Shown here: piece by piece, positions 1-6,992 of the stretch
Position numbering within the stretch: the stretch's first letter is position 1
Layout of the letters: each line of letters begins with the position of its first letter
Virus record (IMG/VR): IMGVR_UViG_3300043172_000907
Coordinates: 1-35,283 of that record
DNA from: a virus
Length of the DNA: 35,283 bases
Reading direction: 5' to 3' (one strand)
Made by a program: the position numbers and the translations under genes
The notes under the pieces: generated by a model
Database searches by the model: none
The model's input: the letters and a program-made list of their open reading frames with translations, nothing else
What the model was told of the DNA's origin: nothing

Positions 1-1
1 C

Positions 2-1213
2 GAGGCAACTCTTGGTCTACTCAAGACTTCTGATTTTGCATATCCTAAGAGCAAGGCATTCCCGATGCATGATAGTGAGCACATTGATGCTGCACGAACC
101 GTGCTAGAGGGTTATGATGCTCCTGGGATAAAAGATGCTATCATCGAAGCACTTGATCGGAGACAGAATACCATGCAATGTTCCGAGAAAGATGGTGAAC
201 CTGAGGGTGACAAAGAAAATAAGGATGGAGAAGTGACAGAAGAGACTATCGATCTCGATAGGATCAATGAGCTAATCGATCTTTATACTGAATTGTTACC
301 GGGCGATGATGTTCTGTTGGAAGCAACAGATGACACTGAAGACCTGCTTGATGAAGAAGATGCCGCCAAGAAACGTCCACAGGACAAGCCCGGCGGATCT
401 AATGTTGGCAAATACAAGACAGGTCCTTTCTGTGGTCCTGCGGGTGGTGCCCCTAAGGGCAGCTATCCAGTGAACACAAAGAAACGTGCTATTGCTGCTA
501 TATCGTATGCGCGGCATGCACCTAATCCTGCTGGTGTCAAGGCTTGCGTCTGTAAGCATTGGTCTTCATTACCCGCTTGTGGTAGTAAGAAGAAAGATGC
601 TGAAGAGCTATTGACTGAGTTCAACAAGCTGAGAGACGAACTAATTGAACTGAAGGTTGAACTAGATTGTCCTACCTGTACTGAAACAGGTGCACAGGTA
701 GAAGCCAAAGACGCACAGATCGAAGTCCAACAGGATCAACTGGTGGTGCTCGAGGATGATTACCGCATCCTGAGCGAAGAAAACGTTCAGCTCACAACTG
801 AGTTGACTAATCGTCTTGCAGATCGTGCGATTGAACTTCGTATCCTAGGTGGTGAGTCTATTGAGGATGTAGACGCCGCTAAAGATGAGTTCATGACTAA
901 CGGTATCGCAGAGATGAGAGACTCCGTCAGTAAACTGGAAGATGCCTTTGATATTACTAAGGCAGCAGAAAGACTTAACGACGGTATGGCAAGTGAACCC
1001 GAAGGGACTGTGAAAGACCCAACCGTTCAAGTAGACGGTGGGGACGCCAAATCTCAGGGGCAAATACCTTCTAAGGACGAAGTGATGGTTGCTTTTAATA
1101 GAATCCATGCTCGTTCCGGAGCGGAGGCTGCCCGCAAATGGCTCGATGCCATGAAAATGAAATATGGCAATAACCTCGAGTTCGAAGACAATAACGAGGA
1201 GGATAACAAGTAA
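2..1213 (+). CDS. Scaffold/core-like phage head protein, 5' truncated
   Basis: The frame is open from the left edge, so this is the C-terminal part of a longer protein; the first internal ATG at 65 is probably not the true start. The opening segment (FAYPKSKAFPMHDSEHI) resembles a short phage cassette of the form FAFPK-x-RK-x-P-x-x-DA-x-HV, which I recall as DUF6582. A second, cysteine-rich copy-like segment lies at about 415-580 (GPFCGPAGG, then GSYP, ISYARHA, CVCKHW). From about 595 to 990 the protein is a long charged, heptad-like coiled coil with a CPTC pair near 670. The tail is acidic. It lies just upstream of the capsid genes, where portal, protease and scaffold usually sit, so a scaffold, prohead core or protease-scaffold role is likely but not shown. 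Its stop overlaps the next start (TAATG). Confidence 0.6.
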   Translation, partial: EATLGLLKTSDFAYPKSKAFPMHDSEHIDAARTVLEGYDAPGIKDAIIEALDRRQNTMQCSEKDGEPEGDKENKDGEVTEETIDLDRINELIDLYTELLPGDDVLLEATDDTEDLLDEEDAAKKRPQDKPGGSNVGKYKTGPFCGPAGGAPKGSYPVNTKKRAIAAISYARHAPNPAGVKACVCKHWSSLPACGSKKKDAEELLTEFNKLRDELIELKVELDCPTCTETGAQVEAKDAQIEVQQDQLVVLEDDYRILSEENVQLTTELTNRLADRAIELRILGGESIEDVDAAKDEFMTNGIAEMRDSVSKLEDAFDITKAAERLNDGMASEPEGTVKDPTVQVDGGDAKSQGQIPSKDEVMVAFNRIHARSGAEAARKWLDAMKMKYGNNLEFEDNNEEDNK

Positions 1214-2265
1214 TGTACCAACCTTACACCACAAACCACAAAGGGTGGGACCATGTGGGTAACCTGACTCCAAATATTGAGATTTCTGAAGGTATCCGTC
1301 CTGCGGAGGAACTGAAGCCAGCTGGTTACCTCAAGCTGGTCAGGTTCGATAAATATTCCGAGGACTACTATGTAGTCTCTGCTGGAAAGACAGTTGCTCT
1401 CGACAGTAATGGCGATGTGGTTCCCGCTGGTTTAGCCTTGCAAGCTGCGGCTTATAAGGCCGCTTGGGACGGCGCTGGTGGTATTCAGAGTGCTAATAGA
1501 GCTGCTGGTTTAGCAGCTGTTCTAGCTCTTACTGGATATACAGCTGGTGCTGCGCTTTACGATGCGGCTGATCTTGATCCAGTCGGTAGTGGCGTTGCAG
1601 TAAAAACTGCTACTGGTAATGATGTTCCAGTTACAAGTTTTGCTGGATTAGGCTTAGGCGCTGCTTTAGTCGTAGAGAACTTCTTCACTGCGCAGGGCGA
1701 CTCTGTAGTTAAACGCATTATCGATTTTGATGCCGCCGACATGGCTGCAGGCGATAATGATATTGCCGCTGATGCTATTACAATCAGTTCACCCATCGGA
1801 ATAGCTCCATATAATTTCTTCCGCTGGGCCGGTGGCGATGGTTTTAATCCATCAGAGTATACCCATCACAATTACAACAGACAGCATCAGGTAGCGGTCC
1901 TTTGCGATTACTACATTGAGCTGCCTGTCGTTGCAGACAAGAGCTTGATCAAGTTTCCTCAGATCAGCTGCGTGTTTGATTCCGGTGCTGCACTTACACC
2001 TGGAACTTTCTTAACTTTTGATGCTAGCTCCGATATGGTTGAGTGGGCTGGCTCAGAGGCTTTTGATGATGTTCTCGGTCAGGTGTGGAAGATCGATACA
2101 GGTTATCCGAAGGATTATCTGGACCGTGTGCGTACAGCCTATGAAGGTATGGGCGACCTAGACAAGATGCCTGGTACAGCTAACGCTGGCCTGCCGGATC
2201 AGATTTCCTATTCCGGTGGCGACGGTACGTTAGGTATGTGCCGTATTAACCTGATCAACAGATAG
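1213..2265 (+). CDS. Capsid-associated structural protein (putative decoration/minor head protein)
   Basis: This 350-residue protein starts at an ATG that overlaps the previous stop, with an AGGAGG-type site about ten bases upstream. It has no signal peptide or membrane segment. Residues about 73-155 are an Ala/Gly-rich low-complexity stretch. The flanks are beta-rich with many aromatic residues (FFRWAGGDGF, YTHHNYNRQHQ). Small phage proteins directly upstream of the major capsid gene are often decoration or head-stabilising proteins, and this one is long enough for several beta domains. The function is inferred from position only; I do not recognise a named family. Confidence 0.5.
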   Translation: MYQPYTTNHKGWDHVGNLTPNIEISEGIRPAEELKPAGYLKLVRFDKYSEDYYVVSAGKTVALDSNGDVVPAGLALQAAAYKAAWDGAGGIQSANRAAGLAAVLALTGYTAGAALYDAADLDPVGSGVAVKTATGNDVPVTSFAGLGLGAALVVENFFTAQGDSVVKRIIDFDAADMAAGDNDIAADAITISSPIGIAPYNFFRWAGGDGFNPSEYTHHNYNRQHQVAVLCDYYIELPVVADKSLIKFPQISCVFDSGAALTPGTFLTFDASSDMVEWAGSEAFDDVLGQVWKIDTGYPKDYLDRVRTAYEGMGDLDKMPGTANAGLPDQISYSGGDGTLGMCRINLINR

Positions 2266-2285
2266 ACTTAGGAGGATCCATTTAA

Positions 2286-3491
2286 ATGGAATTCAATGAC
2301 TATACCACCTACGAATTCGTCTGGCGGAACAATGGGCAAATGCTAGAAGGCAAAGACAGGGTGGAAATGAAAGACGCCATCAGTGTGCCCAACGCCGCGA
2401 TGTTCCTCCCTAAGGTGGTATCTAATATAGTGAAAGAGGCAGCCGAGCCGCTGTTAGTAGGAACTTCCCTGCTACAGAGGATCGAGTATCATGCTGGTCA
2501 AACGATTACGTTTCCAGCTGTCGGCGCCTTAGTCGCTGCAGATATCGCTGAAGGTCAGGAATATCCAGAGCGTCAGCTCCAGATGGGCGGTGCTACTGTG
2601 ACAGCAACTATCGGGAAATCCGGTGTTGCAGTTAAGGTTACAGATGAGATGATTAAGTACTCACAGTACGACGTCATCGGAATGCACTTGCGCGCTGCAG
2701 GTCGAGCGCTTGCTCGTCACAAAGAGCAAAAGATATTCAACTACATCAATAGTATGGGTGTAGTTTGCTTTGACAATATTACTCCCGCCAATTCTCTGTT
2801 TGGTGTGACACACGGTCGAGGCCTCGACGGCTCAGCTAATGGCTCCGTGGTCATGGACGACATCTTTGATGCGTTCGGACAGATTATTGCACAGGGCTGG
2901 ATGCCAGATACACTTCTGATGCATCCCTTGACATGGATCATGTGGATTAAGGATCCTGTCTTGCGCGCTTTCGCGTTAGCTGCTGGCGGTGGAACCTTCT
3001 TCGCTTCATGGAAGGGTAATCCCGTTGGTCGCGCCCCGTGGGACAACTCAGGACAGGGTGGTCTTGGTTATGCTCCAGGTCAGAGTATTGACCCGAGTAG
3101 TGATCCATTGACTGCTTATAGCCAGAATATTAATTCTGCGCCTGTGCTGCCGAGTTATTTTCCGATTCCTTTCCGGATCATCGTGTCTCCGTTTGTGCCT
3201 TATAACCCAGTTACTAAGGTTACAGACATCATGATCTTTGACTCAGCCAATCTTGGTGCCCTTATCGTTGATGAGGAAGCTATGACGGAAGAGTTTGATG
3301 ATCCTGCACGTGATATCCGAAAGATCAAGATTCGGGAAAGATATGCAATTGCGATCCTTAATGAAGGTCAAGCAATTGGTGTGCTCAAGAACGTCTACGT
3401 GAGACCGAACCAGGTTGTTCTGCCCGCCAGAACCACTCTGGATATCGCTGGTAGCGTAGCTGAAATCCCGCCAACAACTCCGATCAGCTAG
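2286..3491 (+). CDS. Major capsid protein, HK97-fold
   Basis: This 401-residue protein forms the icosahedral shell. The pattern is typical of HK97-fold capsid proteins: an N-terminal arm of about 60 residues, then an E-loop-like beta region (GQTITFPAVG, AEGQEYPERQL), a GGATVTATIGKSGVAVKVTD strand segment, and a long spine-like helix (IGMHLRAAGRALARHKEQKI) at about residues 140-160. The peripheral domain and C-terminal strands follow (IDDPARDIRKIKIRERYAIA-type end with AILNEG). A strong TTAGGAGGATCC ribosome site precedes the ATG. The length matches the family. A stable hairpin follows directly, which fits a very highly expressed gene. Confidence 0.85.
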   Translation: MEFNDYTTYEFVWRNNGQMLEGKDRVEMKDAISVPNAAMFLPKVVSNIVKEAAEPLLVGTSLLQRIEYHAGQTITFPAVGALVAADIAEGQEYPERQLQMGGATVTATIGKSGVAVKVTDEMIKYSQYDVIGMHLRAAGRALARHKEQKIFNYINSMGVVCFDNITPANSLFGVTHGRGLDGSANGSVVMDDIFDAFGQIIAQGWMPDTLLMHPLTWIMWIKDPVLRAFALAAGGGTFFASWKGNPVGRAPWDNSGQGGLGYAPGQSIDPSSDPLTAYSQNINSAPVLPSYFPIPFRIIVSPFVPYNPVTKVTDIMIFDSANLGALIVDEEAMTEEFDDPARDIRKIKIRERYAIAILNEGQAIGVLKNVYVRPNQVVLPARTTLDIAGSVAEIPPTTPIS

Positions 3492-3513
3492 AAGCTGACT
3501 TCCTAGTATAGAG

Positions 3514-3540
3514 CAGCCCTAGCTGTTAAGGCTAGGGCTG
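3514..3540 (+). terminator. Strong hairpin after the major capsid gene
   Basis: A perfect 10-bp inverted repeat (CAGCCCTAGC / GCTAGGGCTG) with a 7-base loop TGTTAAG lies 23 bases after the capsid stop. No run of T follows (next bases TATCTAG). It could be a weak or factor-aided terminator, or a 3' mRNA-stabilising hairpin that sets the capsid transcript apart from the genes below. Confidence 0.7.
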
Positions 3541-3561
3541 TATCTAGACGGGTTGTTGACT

Positions 3562-3897
3562 ATGAGTGAGCCTCTAAGTAAGGACACATTCGAGACTTGG
3601 AACCGCGAGCACCAGAAATACTTGGACTCGAAATTTGATAAACTTGCTGGATGCGTAACTGGTGTGAAGAATAGCGTCGATGAAGTGAAGATTGCCCGCG
3701 AGAAGGCATGGCACACCCATGCTCAAGAGTCTGTTACATCTAAGAAAGAACAACAAGTCAAGTTCAGGAAGGTGTATAAGTACATTCTTATAGGATGTGC
3801 TGTTGCAGCACTTCTAGGCGGTGTCCTTGCTCCAGTAATCGGAATCGATGTTATAGTTGGCGTTGCAAAAGCCTTCTTTATGTTTAGTTCCGTGTAG
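3562..3897 (+). CDS. Small membrane protein with a C-terminal hydrophobic region
   Basis: This protein has 111 residues when started at ATG 3562; a TTG at 3553 would add three residues and is less likely. The first ~70 residues are hydrophilic and helix-prone, with many Lys, Glu and Gln. Residues ~73-110 are strongly hydrophobic (YILIGCAVAALLGGVLAPVIGIDVIVG, split here by its own Gly/Pro residues) and could form one long or two short membrane spans. There is no signal peptide. It lies between the capsid gene and the poly-Thr protein. Holin or another envelope-acting protein is possible, but no lysin gene is adjacent, so I leave the function open. Confidence 0.6.
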   Translation: MSEPLSKDTFETWNREHQKYLDSKFDKLAGCVTGVKNSVDEVKIAREKAWHTHAQESVTSKKEQQVKFRKVYKYILIGCAVAALLGGVLAPVIGIDVIVGVAKAFFMFSSV

Positions 3898-3920
3898 GTA
3901 TATAACAGGGAGATCGTAAT

Positions 3921-4220
3921 ATGGCATTAGATTTTAGTAAGAAATATCTCCACGACCAGCTTGTGCTCATGGATGGTTTGAGCGACGAACCAGATTGGAG
4001 TAAAGCGAGGTTGCGAGCACGCTTGATTGCTCAGGGAGCAACAGCGAGTGATGATTGGTCAATGAGCCATATGATCCTTGTTCAACTCCCAGAAGCTCAG
4101 GCATTCTTTGCTATTACTACAACTACGACCACAACAACAACTACAGCTCCAGTTGTACCGACTACTTCAACCACAACTACTACGACTACAACAACGACTA
4201 CAACAACGACGACCCCATAG
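3921..4220 (+). CDS. Small head/neck-module protein with a poly-threonine tail
   Basis: This 99-residue protein has two parts. Residues 1-65 form a short, folded-looking helical domain (DFSKKYLHDQLVLMDGLSDE, then WSKARLRARLIAQG). Residues 66-98 are almost only threonine: ten Thr, the spacer APVVP, Thr-Thr-Ser, fifteen Thr and a final Pro. The Thr codons are a mix of ACA, ACT, ACG and ACC, so the amino acid rather than a DNA repeat seems conserved. Such a tail is extended, and in other systems it resembles a mucin-type O-glycosylated stalk. The upstream CAGGGAG is a fair ribosome site. No family is recognised; a virion surface role is inferred from the neighbourhood. Confidence 0.7.
   Translation: MALDFSKKYLHDQLVLMDGLSDEPDWSKARLRARLIAQGATASDDWSMSHMILVQLPEAQAFFAITTTTTTTTTTAPVVPTTSTTTTTTTTTTTTTTTP
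4116..4214 (+). repeat. ACN-codon tract coding poly-Thr (27 Thr in 33 codons)
   Basis: Ten Thr codons, a GCTCCAGTTGTACCG spacer (Ala-Pro-Val-Val-Pro), Thr-Thr-Ser, then fifteen Thr codons. The third base varies through all four nucleotides, so this is a degenerate trinucleotide array and not a perfect microsatellite. It is the longest of three such tracts within 1.6 kb. Confidence 0.95.
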
Positions 4221-4234
4221 AATTGAGGTGTTAG

Positions 4235-4510
4235 ATGTCCTTGGATCTAGATAATTCTCACTTGAACAAGTTTAAAGCACTTGAAGTGAAAGTTGGAGAG
4301 TTTAGATCTTTTGAAACTGCTGTAAAGAAGTTCAGAAAGATCGTGGAGAAAGAAGGTACAATCAAGCATGTGCTTGAGCGTCGTTCTTTTATGAAGCCTT
4401 CTGCAAAAAGGCATCGAAAGAAAAGATTGGCGAAACGTCGCAGAGAATTACAGCGAGAAGAAGAAGCGCAGGAAGATCTAAAGAGGCGCAGAAAATCTCG
4501 CAGATGGTAG
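4235..4510 (+). CDS. rpsU: Phage-encoded ribosomal protein bS21
   Basis: This 91-residue, very basic protein matches the bacterial small-subunit protein S21 over residues ~17-70. It has the opening V-x-x-x-E-x-F beta strand, the F-x-x-A-V-K-K-F-R-K helix, the EKEGTIKHVLERR turn and helix, the F-x-KPS-x-K-x-x-RK motif, and an Arg/Lys-rich C-terminal helix. In cells S21 sits near the 3' end of 16S rRNA by the anti-SD region and helps initiation. Cellular S21 is usually 57-71 residues, so the ~16-residue N-terminal lead and the acidic-then-basic tail (REEEAQEDLKRRRKSRRW) are extra. GAGGTG forms a strong ribosome site. S21 genes are known in some large phages; the position inside a head/neck module is notable. 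Confidence 0.88.
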   Translation: MSLDLDNSHLNKFKALEVKVGEFRSFETAVKKFRKIVEKEGTIKHVLERRSFMKPSAKRHRKKRLAKRRRELQREEEAQEDLKRRRKSRRW

Positions 4511-4523
4511 AAAGGAACATATT

Positions 4524-5030
4524 ATGTTCATTAAATTGACACCAAGAGCTGCTTTTTGGTCATTAGTTGATCCTATCTCCAGAAAACTGATTGTGCATCT
4601 TACCTTTCAGCAACCTGGTCCGGTCAAGGTGAACTTTGATAAGCTTAACAAGCATTGCAAACAGATTCTTAACGCAGGTCTCGAGTATGGAAACATCATG
4701 CAGACTAAAGATCCTGTTGCAAAAGAAAAGACACCAAAACCTGATCCTGTAGTTGAAGAGAAGAAAAAGAAGGGAGAAGAGGATCGTCGTGTTGAAGATC
4801 AAGTAATTAATGTTGAAAGCTTTCTGAAACAAGGCGTACGCGGTATACGAGATCAGCTTCGTGACAATACCTATGGAAGTGATGATTTAACTCGTGCTAT
4901 TGAGTTGGAAAAAGCTGGTAAAGGCCGTAAGACTGTTCTTTCATCTCTTGAGCAGAAGCTCAATAAGGTTGGAGGTGCAGGAATTGTTACAGCTGAAGAC
5001 GAAGAGCAGATTGAAATACAATTAGCGTAA
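4524..5030 (+). CDS. Hypothetical head/neck-module protein with a charged linker
   Basis: This 168-residue protein has three parts. Residues 1-60 look beta/alpha mixed (MFIKLTPRAAFWSLVDP, then SRKLIVHLTFQQPGPVKV). Residues ~65-90 are a Lys/Glu/Pro-rich linker. The C-terminal part is helical, with a pattern ELEKAGKGRKTVLSSLEQKL near residues 128-147 that is common in small phage structural proteins. It follows bS21 by 13 bases and shares the same transcription direction and spacing as the neck genes. I do not recognise a named family; it may be a minor head or neck protein. Confidence 0.5.
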   Translation: MFIKLTPRAAFWSLVDPISRKLIVHLTFQQPGPVKVNFDKLNKHCKQILNAGLEYGNIMQTKDPVAKEKTPKPDPVVEEKKKKGEEDRRVEDQVINVESFLKQGVRGIRDQLRDNTYGSDDLTRAIELEKAGKGRKTVLSSLEQKLNKVGGAGIVTAEDEEQIEIQLA

Positions 5031-5048
5031 CCAGCGAGGGTTTTTTAA

Positions 5049-5375
5049 ATGTCCACAAGAACAATCCTGCCTAAGGTTGTAAATAAATCTGATGATCTTG
5101 ACGGCAGTACGGTTACCTTTTCTCTACCCGATAGCTTTATTTCTGGCACATTAGAGGTGTGGATTAATGGTCTTCGTTTAACACCGAGTGTCGACTTTAC
5201 CGAAGCAGATCGGGAATTTACTCTGGTTGCTGAAGACGCACCTGAGTTCGGAGAACATATGGTTGCCAAGTATTATCCTGCCGAAGCTGCAAGAGATCTT
5301 GGACAAGATGGCTATCTAAGCGCACCTCGTCAGGTTGCTGATCAGTATGGCACCCCTCGGATTATATACGATTAA
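5049..5375 (+). CDS. Small beta-sandwich virion protein
   Basis: Residues ~12-85 of this 108-residue protein follow a pattern common in phage fibre and decoration modules: G-S-T-V-T-F-S-L, then L-E-V-W-I-N-G-L-R-L-T-P, V-D-F-T, F-T-L-V, and an ending V-A-K-Y-Y. The same layout of strands (value, name, value, time-like T-Y-x-Y end) recurs twice as insertions in the tail sheath protein below. The C-terminal ~25 residues (QDGYLSAPRQVADQYGTPRI) look like an extended arm. A GCGAGGG site precedes the start. A decoration or fibre-attachment role is likely, but the exact place in the virion is unknown. Confidence 0.55.
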   Translation: MSTRTILPKVVNKSDDLDGSTVTFSLPDSFISGTLEVWINGLRLTPSVDFTEADREFTLVAEDAPEFGEHMVAKYYPAEAARDLGQDGYLSAPRQVADQYGTPRIIYD

Positions 5376-5390
5376 TAAGGAGACTAATTT

Positions 5391-5588
5391 ATGCCAAGGC
5401 TAAGACCAAGACAAGTTAAGCTTGATGGTGCTACGCCTGTTAGTGTCTCCGACCTGAAGGATGGGGAAGTTAGACTGACAACTAGTGGAATGTATGCTAG
5501 AGTAGGCGACCAGGTGCTGTTCGAGAGTTGGGATGCCGTTTACCTGACCACTTCAACAACGACTACAACGACTACTACTGTTCCGTAG
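5391..5588 (+). CDS. Short fibre-like protein with a poly-Thr C-terminus
   Basis: This 65-residue protein starts after a strong AAGGAGAC site. Residues ~20-45 (DLKDGEVRLTTSGMYARVGD) resemble the short G-E-(I/V)-x-(L/V)-x-T-x-x-G repeat found near the start of many tail and head fibre proteins. It ends in TTS, eight Thr, Val-Pro and stop. It is too short to be a full fibre. It may be an adaptor or a trimeric base, or the broken first half of a gene whose second half begins at 5603 with an almost identical Thr tract in another frame. Confidence 0.55.
   Translation: MPRLRPRQVKLDGATPVSVSDLKDGEVRLTTSGMYARVGDQVLFESWDAVYLTTSTTTTTTTTVP
5547..5579 (+). repeat. Poly-Thr codon tract at the end of the fibre-like gene
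   Basis: The codons read Thr-Thr-Ser followed by eight Thr, all ACN with a varied third base, then GTT CCG and TAG. Confidence 0.9.
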
Positions 5589-5602
5589 TCTGAGGGTTCG
5601 AG

Positions 5603-6982
5603 ATGGCTTCTACAACGACTACTACCACAACGACCGCTCCACCTTTTGCTATTATTGGAGTAAGTCCTAATGACGGTGCAGTGGGTGTAGCTCAAGGGGT
5701 TCCGATAGAGGTTGACTTTAATAAGCCAATCGATACCGATACCTTTAATATAGTAGTAGCTTTGAGAACCTATCGAATCTATAATCATGAAACAGTTGCC
5801 TCCGGCGAGATCGTAGAAGGTGCAGTTACCTTTCCACTTGAGTATAACGATGAAAAGGCTGTATTTATATCGGCTTTACCATTCCTAGAAAATGCTGACT
5901 ATGATATTGTTCTGGATGATGGTATAACAACTGCAGGAGGTGAAGAATCAATAGATACACTCTACGGATGGTCTTTTCAGACCGGTATCGTAGATGAAGC
6001 TCCAGACGATCCATCGGATCCACAAATAGCACCACCCCTGAAAGACTTTCCAGAATCATTGGAAGGTATATCAGTGGTGTCTACATACCCTGCGCAGTAC
6101 ACTGCGCAGGTGCCGATAGATCTAGTCCCTAATGGTGGGGCTATTACTATATTCATGAATAAAGATATTCTCACGTACCAGTCTAATATCTCTTATTTTC
6201 CGATAAATGGAGATGATAGTCTTGTTACCCCAGTATATGATTTTGATCATGATGCTACAGTAGATACAGATGACAAGACTAAACTGGTACTAACTCCAAC
6301 AGCTAGTTTTCCAGAGAATGCATTAGTGGTAGTAACATTGGCTGATATCACAGCTACTGATGATACTATCATGCGAACGTACACATTAAACTTTGCCACT
6401 ACCATATCACCTGCTTATGCTACAGTGGCACAGGTTAAAGTACAGCTTGGTCCATTTGCAGATAATACAACAGACATTGCGATTGCTATGTTGATCCAAG
6501 AGTACTCAACAGAAGCAGATCTGATAGTACCAACTCTTGTTGGTAATGTTGCATTAGTAGCGTTGGCTAGAAAGAAATGGGTTATTTGTAGCGTTGTATA
6601 CGACCTGCTCTTTGCCAATATAATGGATAGCCAAGGTAAGAGTAAGAGACTTGCCGATATGGAAGTTTCTTATGAAGGTGTATCTCCAAGAGAGAAAGAA
6701 GCATTTTTCGACAAGATGAAAGATTGTGTGGAAAAATGGGAGGAGATATTACTATCTGGTGGACAAGGAGTCCGACCAGTGATGACGATTAAAGGCCTTT
6801 ACGATCCTGATCGACCAGATGTCGGAAGAGGCTGGACTAAAAGGCCCGATGCTGGACCTTCAGCCAATACGGTAGTTCAAAAGGTAGTAGGTCGGCGCGG
6901 TGTTAAGGCTTCAAGAGATCCACGACTCTACTATGCAAAAAATCGACAGGTAATTTACCGCACTAGCAGGGAATGGGATTAG
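5603..6982 (+). CDS. Ig-like (Big_5-type) domains fused to a head-tail connector-like domain
   Basis: Residues 1-13 of this 459-residue protein are MAS, eight Thr and AP. Residues ~14-128 and ~155-266 look like two bacterial Ig-like domains of the SbsA/Big_5 type: VSPNDGAVGVAQGVPIEVDF and KPIDTDTF in the first, and VSTYPAQYTAQVPIDL, then MNKDI and TPTASFPENALVVVTL, in the second. Residues ~271-390 are mostly helical (ATVAQVKVQLGPFADNTTDI, then KKWVICSVVYDLLFANIMDS), as in gp6-type head-tail adaptors. The C-terminus is basic. Position before the terminator and sheath genes supports a neck role. A connector carrying Ig domains at its N-terminus would display them at the portal vertex. The connector call is by pattern and place, the Ig call is firmer. 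Confidence 0.65.
   Translation: MASTTTTTTTTAPPFAIIGVSPNDGAVGVAQGVPIEVDFNKPIDTDTFNIVVALRTYRIYNHETVASGEIVEGAVTFPLEYNDEKAVFISALPFLENADYDIVLDDGITTAGGEESIDTLYGWSFQTGIVDEAPDDPSDPQIAPPLKDFPESLEGISVVSTYPAQYTAQVPIDLVPNGGAITIFMNKDILTYQSNISYFPINGDDSLVTPVYDFDHDATVDTDDKTKLVLTPTASFPENALVVVTLADITATDDTIMRTYTLNFATTISPAYATVAQVKVQLGPFADNTTDIAIAMLIQEYSTEADLIVPTLVGNVALVALARKKWVICSVVYDLLFANIMDSQGKSKRLADMEVSYEGVSPREKEAFFDKMKDCVEKWEEILLSGGQGVRPVMTIKGLYDPDRPDVGRGWTKRPDAGPSANTVVQKVVGRRGVKASRDPRLYYAKNRQVIYRTSREWD
5612..5635 (+). repeat. Poly-Thr codon tract at the start of the Ig/connector gene
   Basis: Eight Thr codons follow Met-Ala-Ser and lead into Ala-Pro-Pro. The peptide S-T8-A-P mirrors the S-T8-V-P that ends the gene before it. 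Confidence 0.9.
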
Positions 6983-6992
6983 AAGGTAAAGG

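Noticed and set aside
845-1273. Reverse-strand open frames, such as this 142-codon one and others across the window
   Set aside because: They lie opposite well-supported + strand genes, lack ribosome sites and have no protein-like pattern. Those opposite Thr tracts read as poly-Val.
3553-3561. TTG start for the membrane protein (and likewise TTG at 31016 for the GT-A gene)
   Set aside because: An ATG lies three to nine bases downstream in frame, and for the GT-A gene TAAGGA is better spaced for that ATG.
4116-4214. Phase-variable microsatellite
   Set aside because: The third base of the Thr codons varies through all four bases, so there is no perfect repeat for polymerase slippage.
5391-6982. 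Programmed frameshift joining the fibre-like and Ig/connector genes at the Thr tracts
   Set aside because: A stop follows the first tract in its own frame, and slipping within ACN codons does not lead into the second gene before other stops. The second gene also has its own GAGGG site and ATG.
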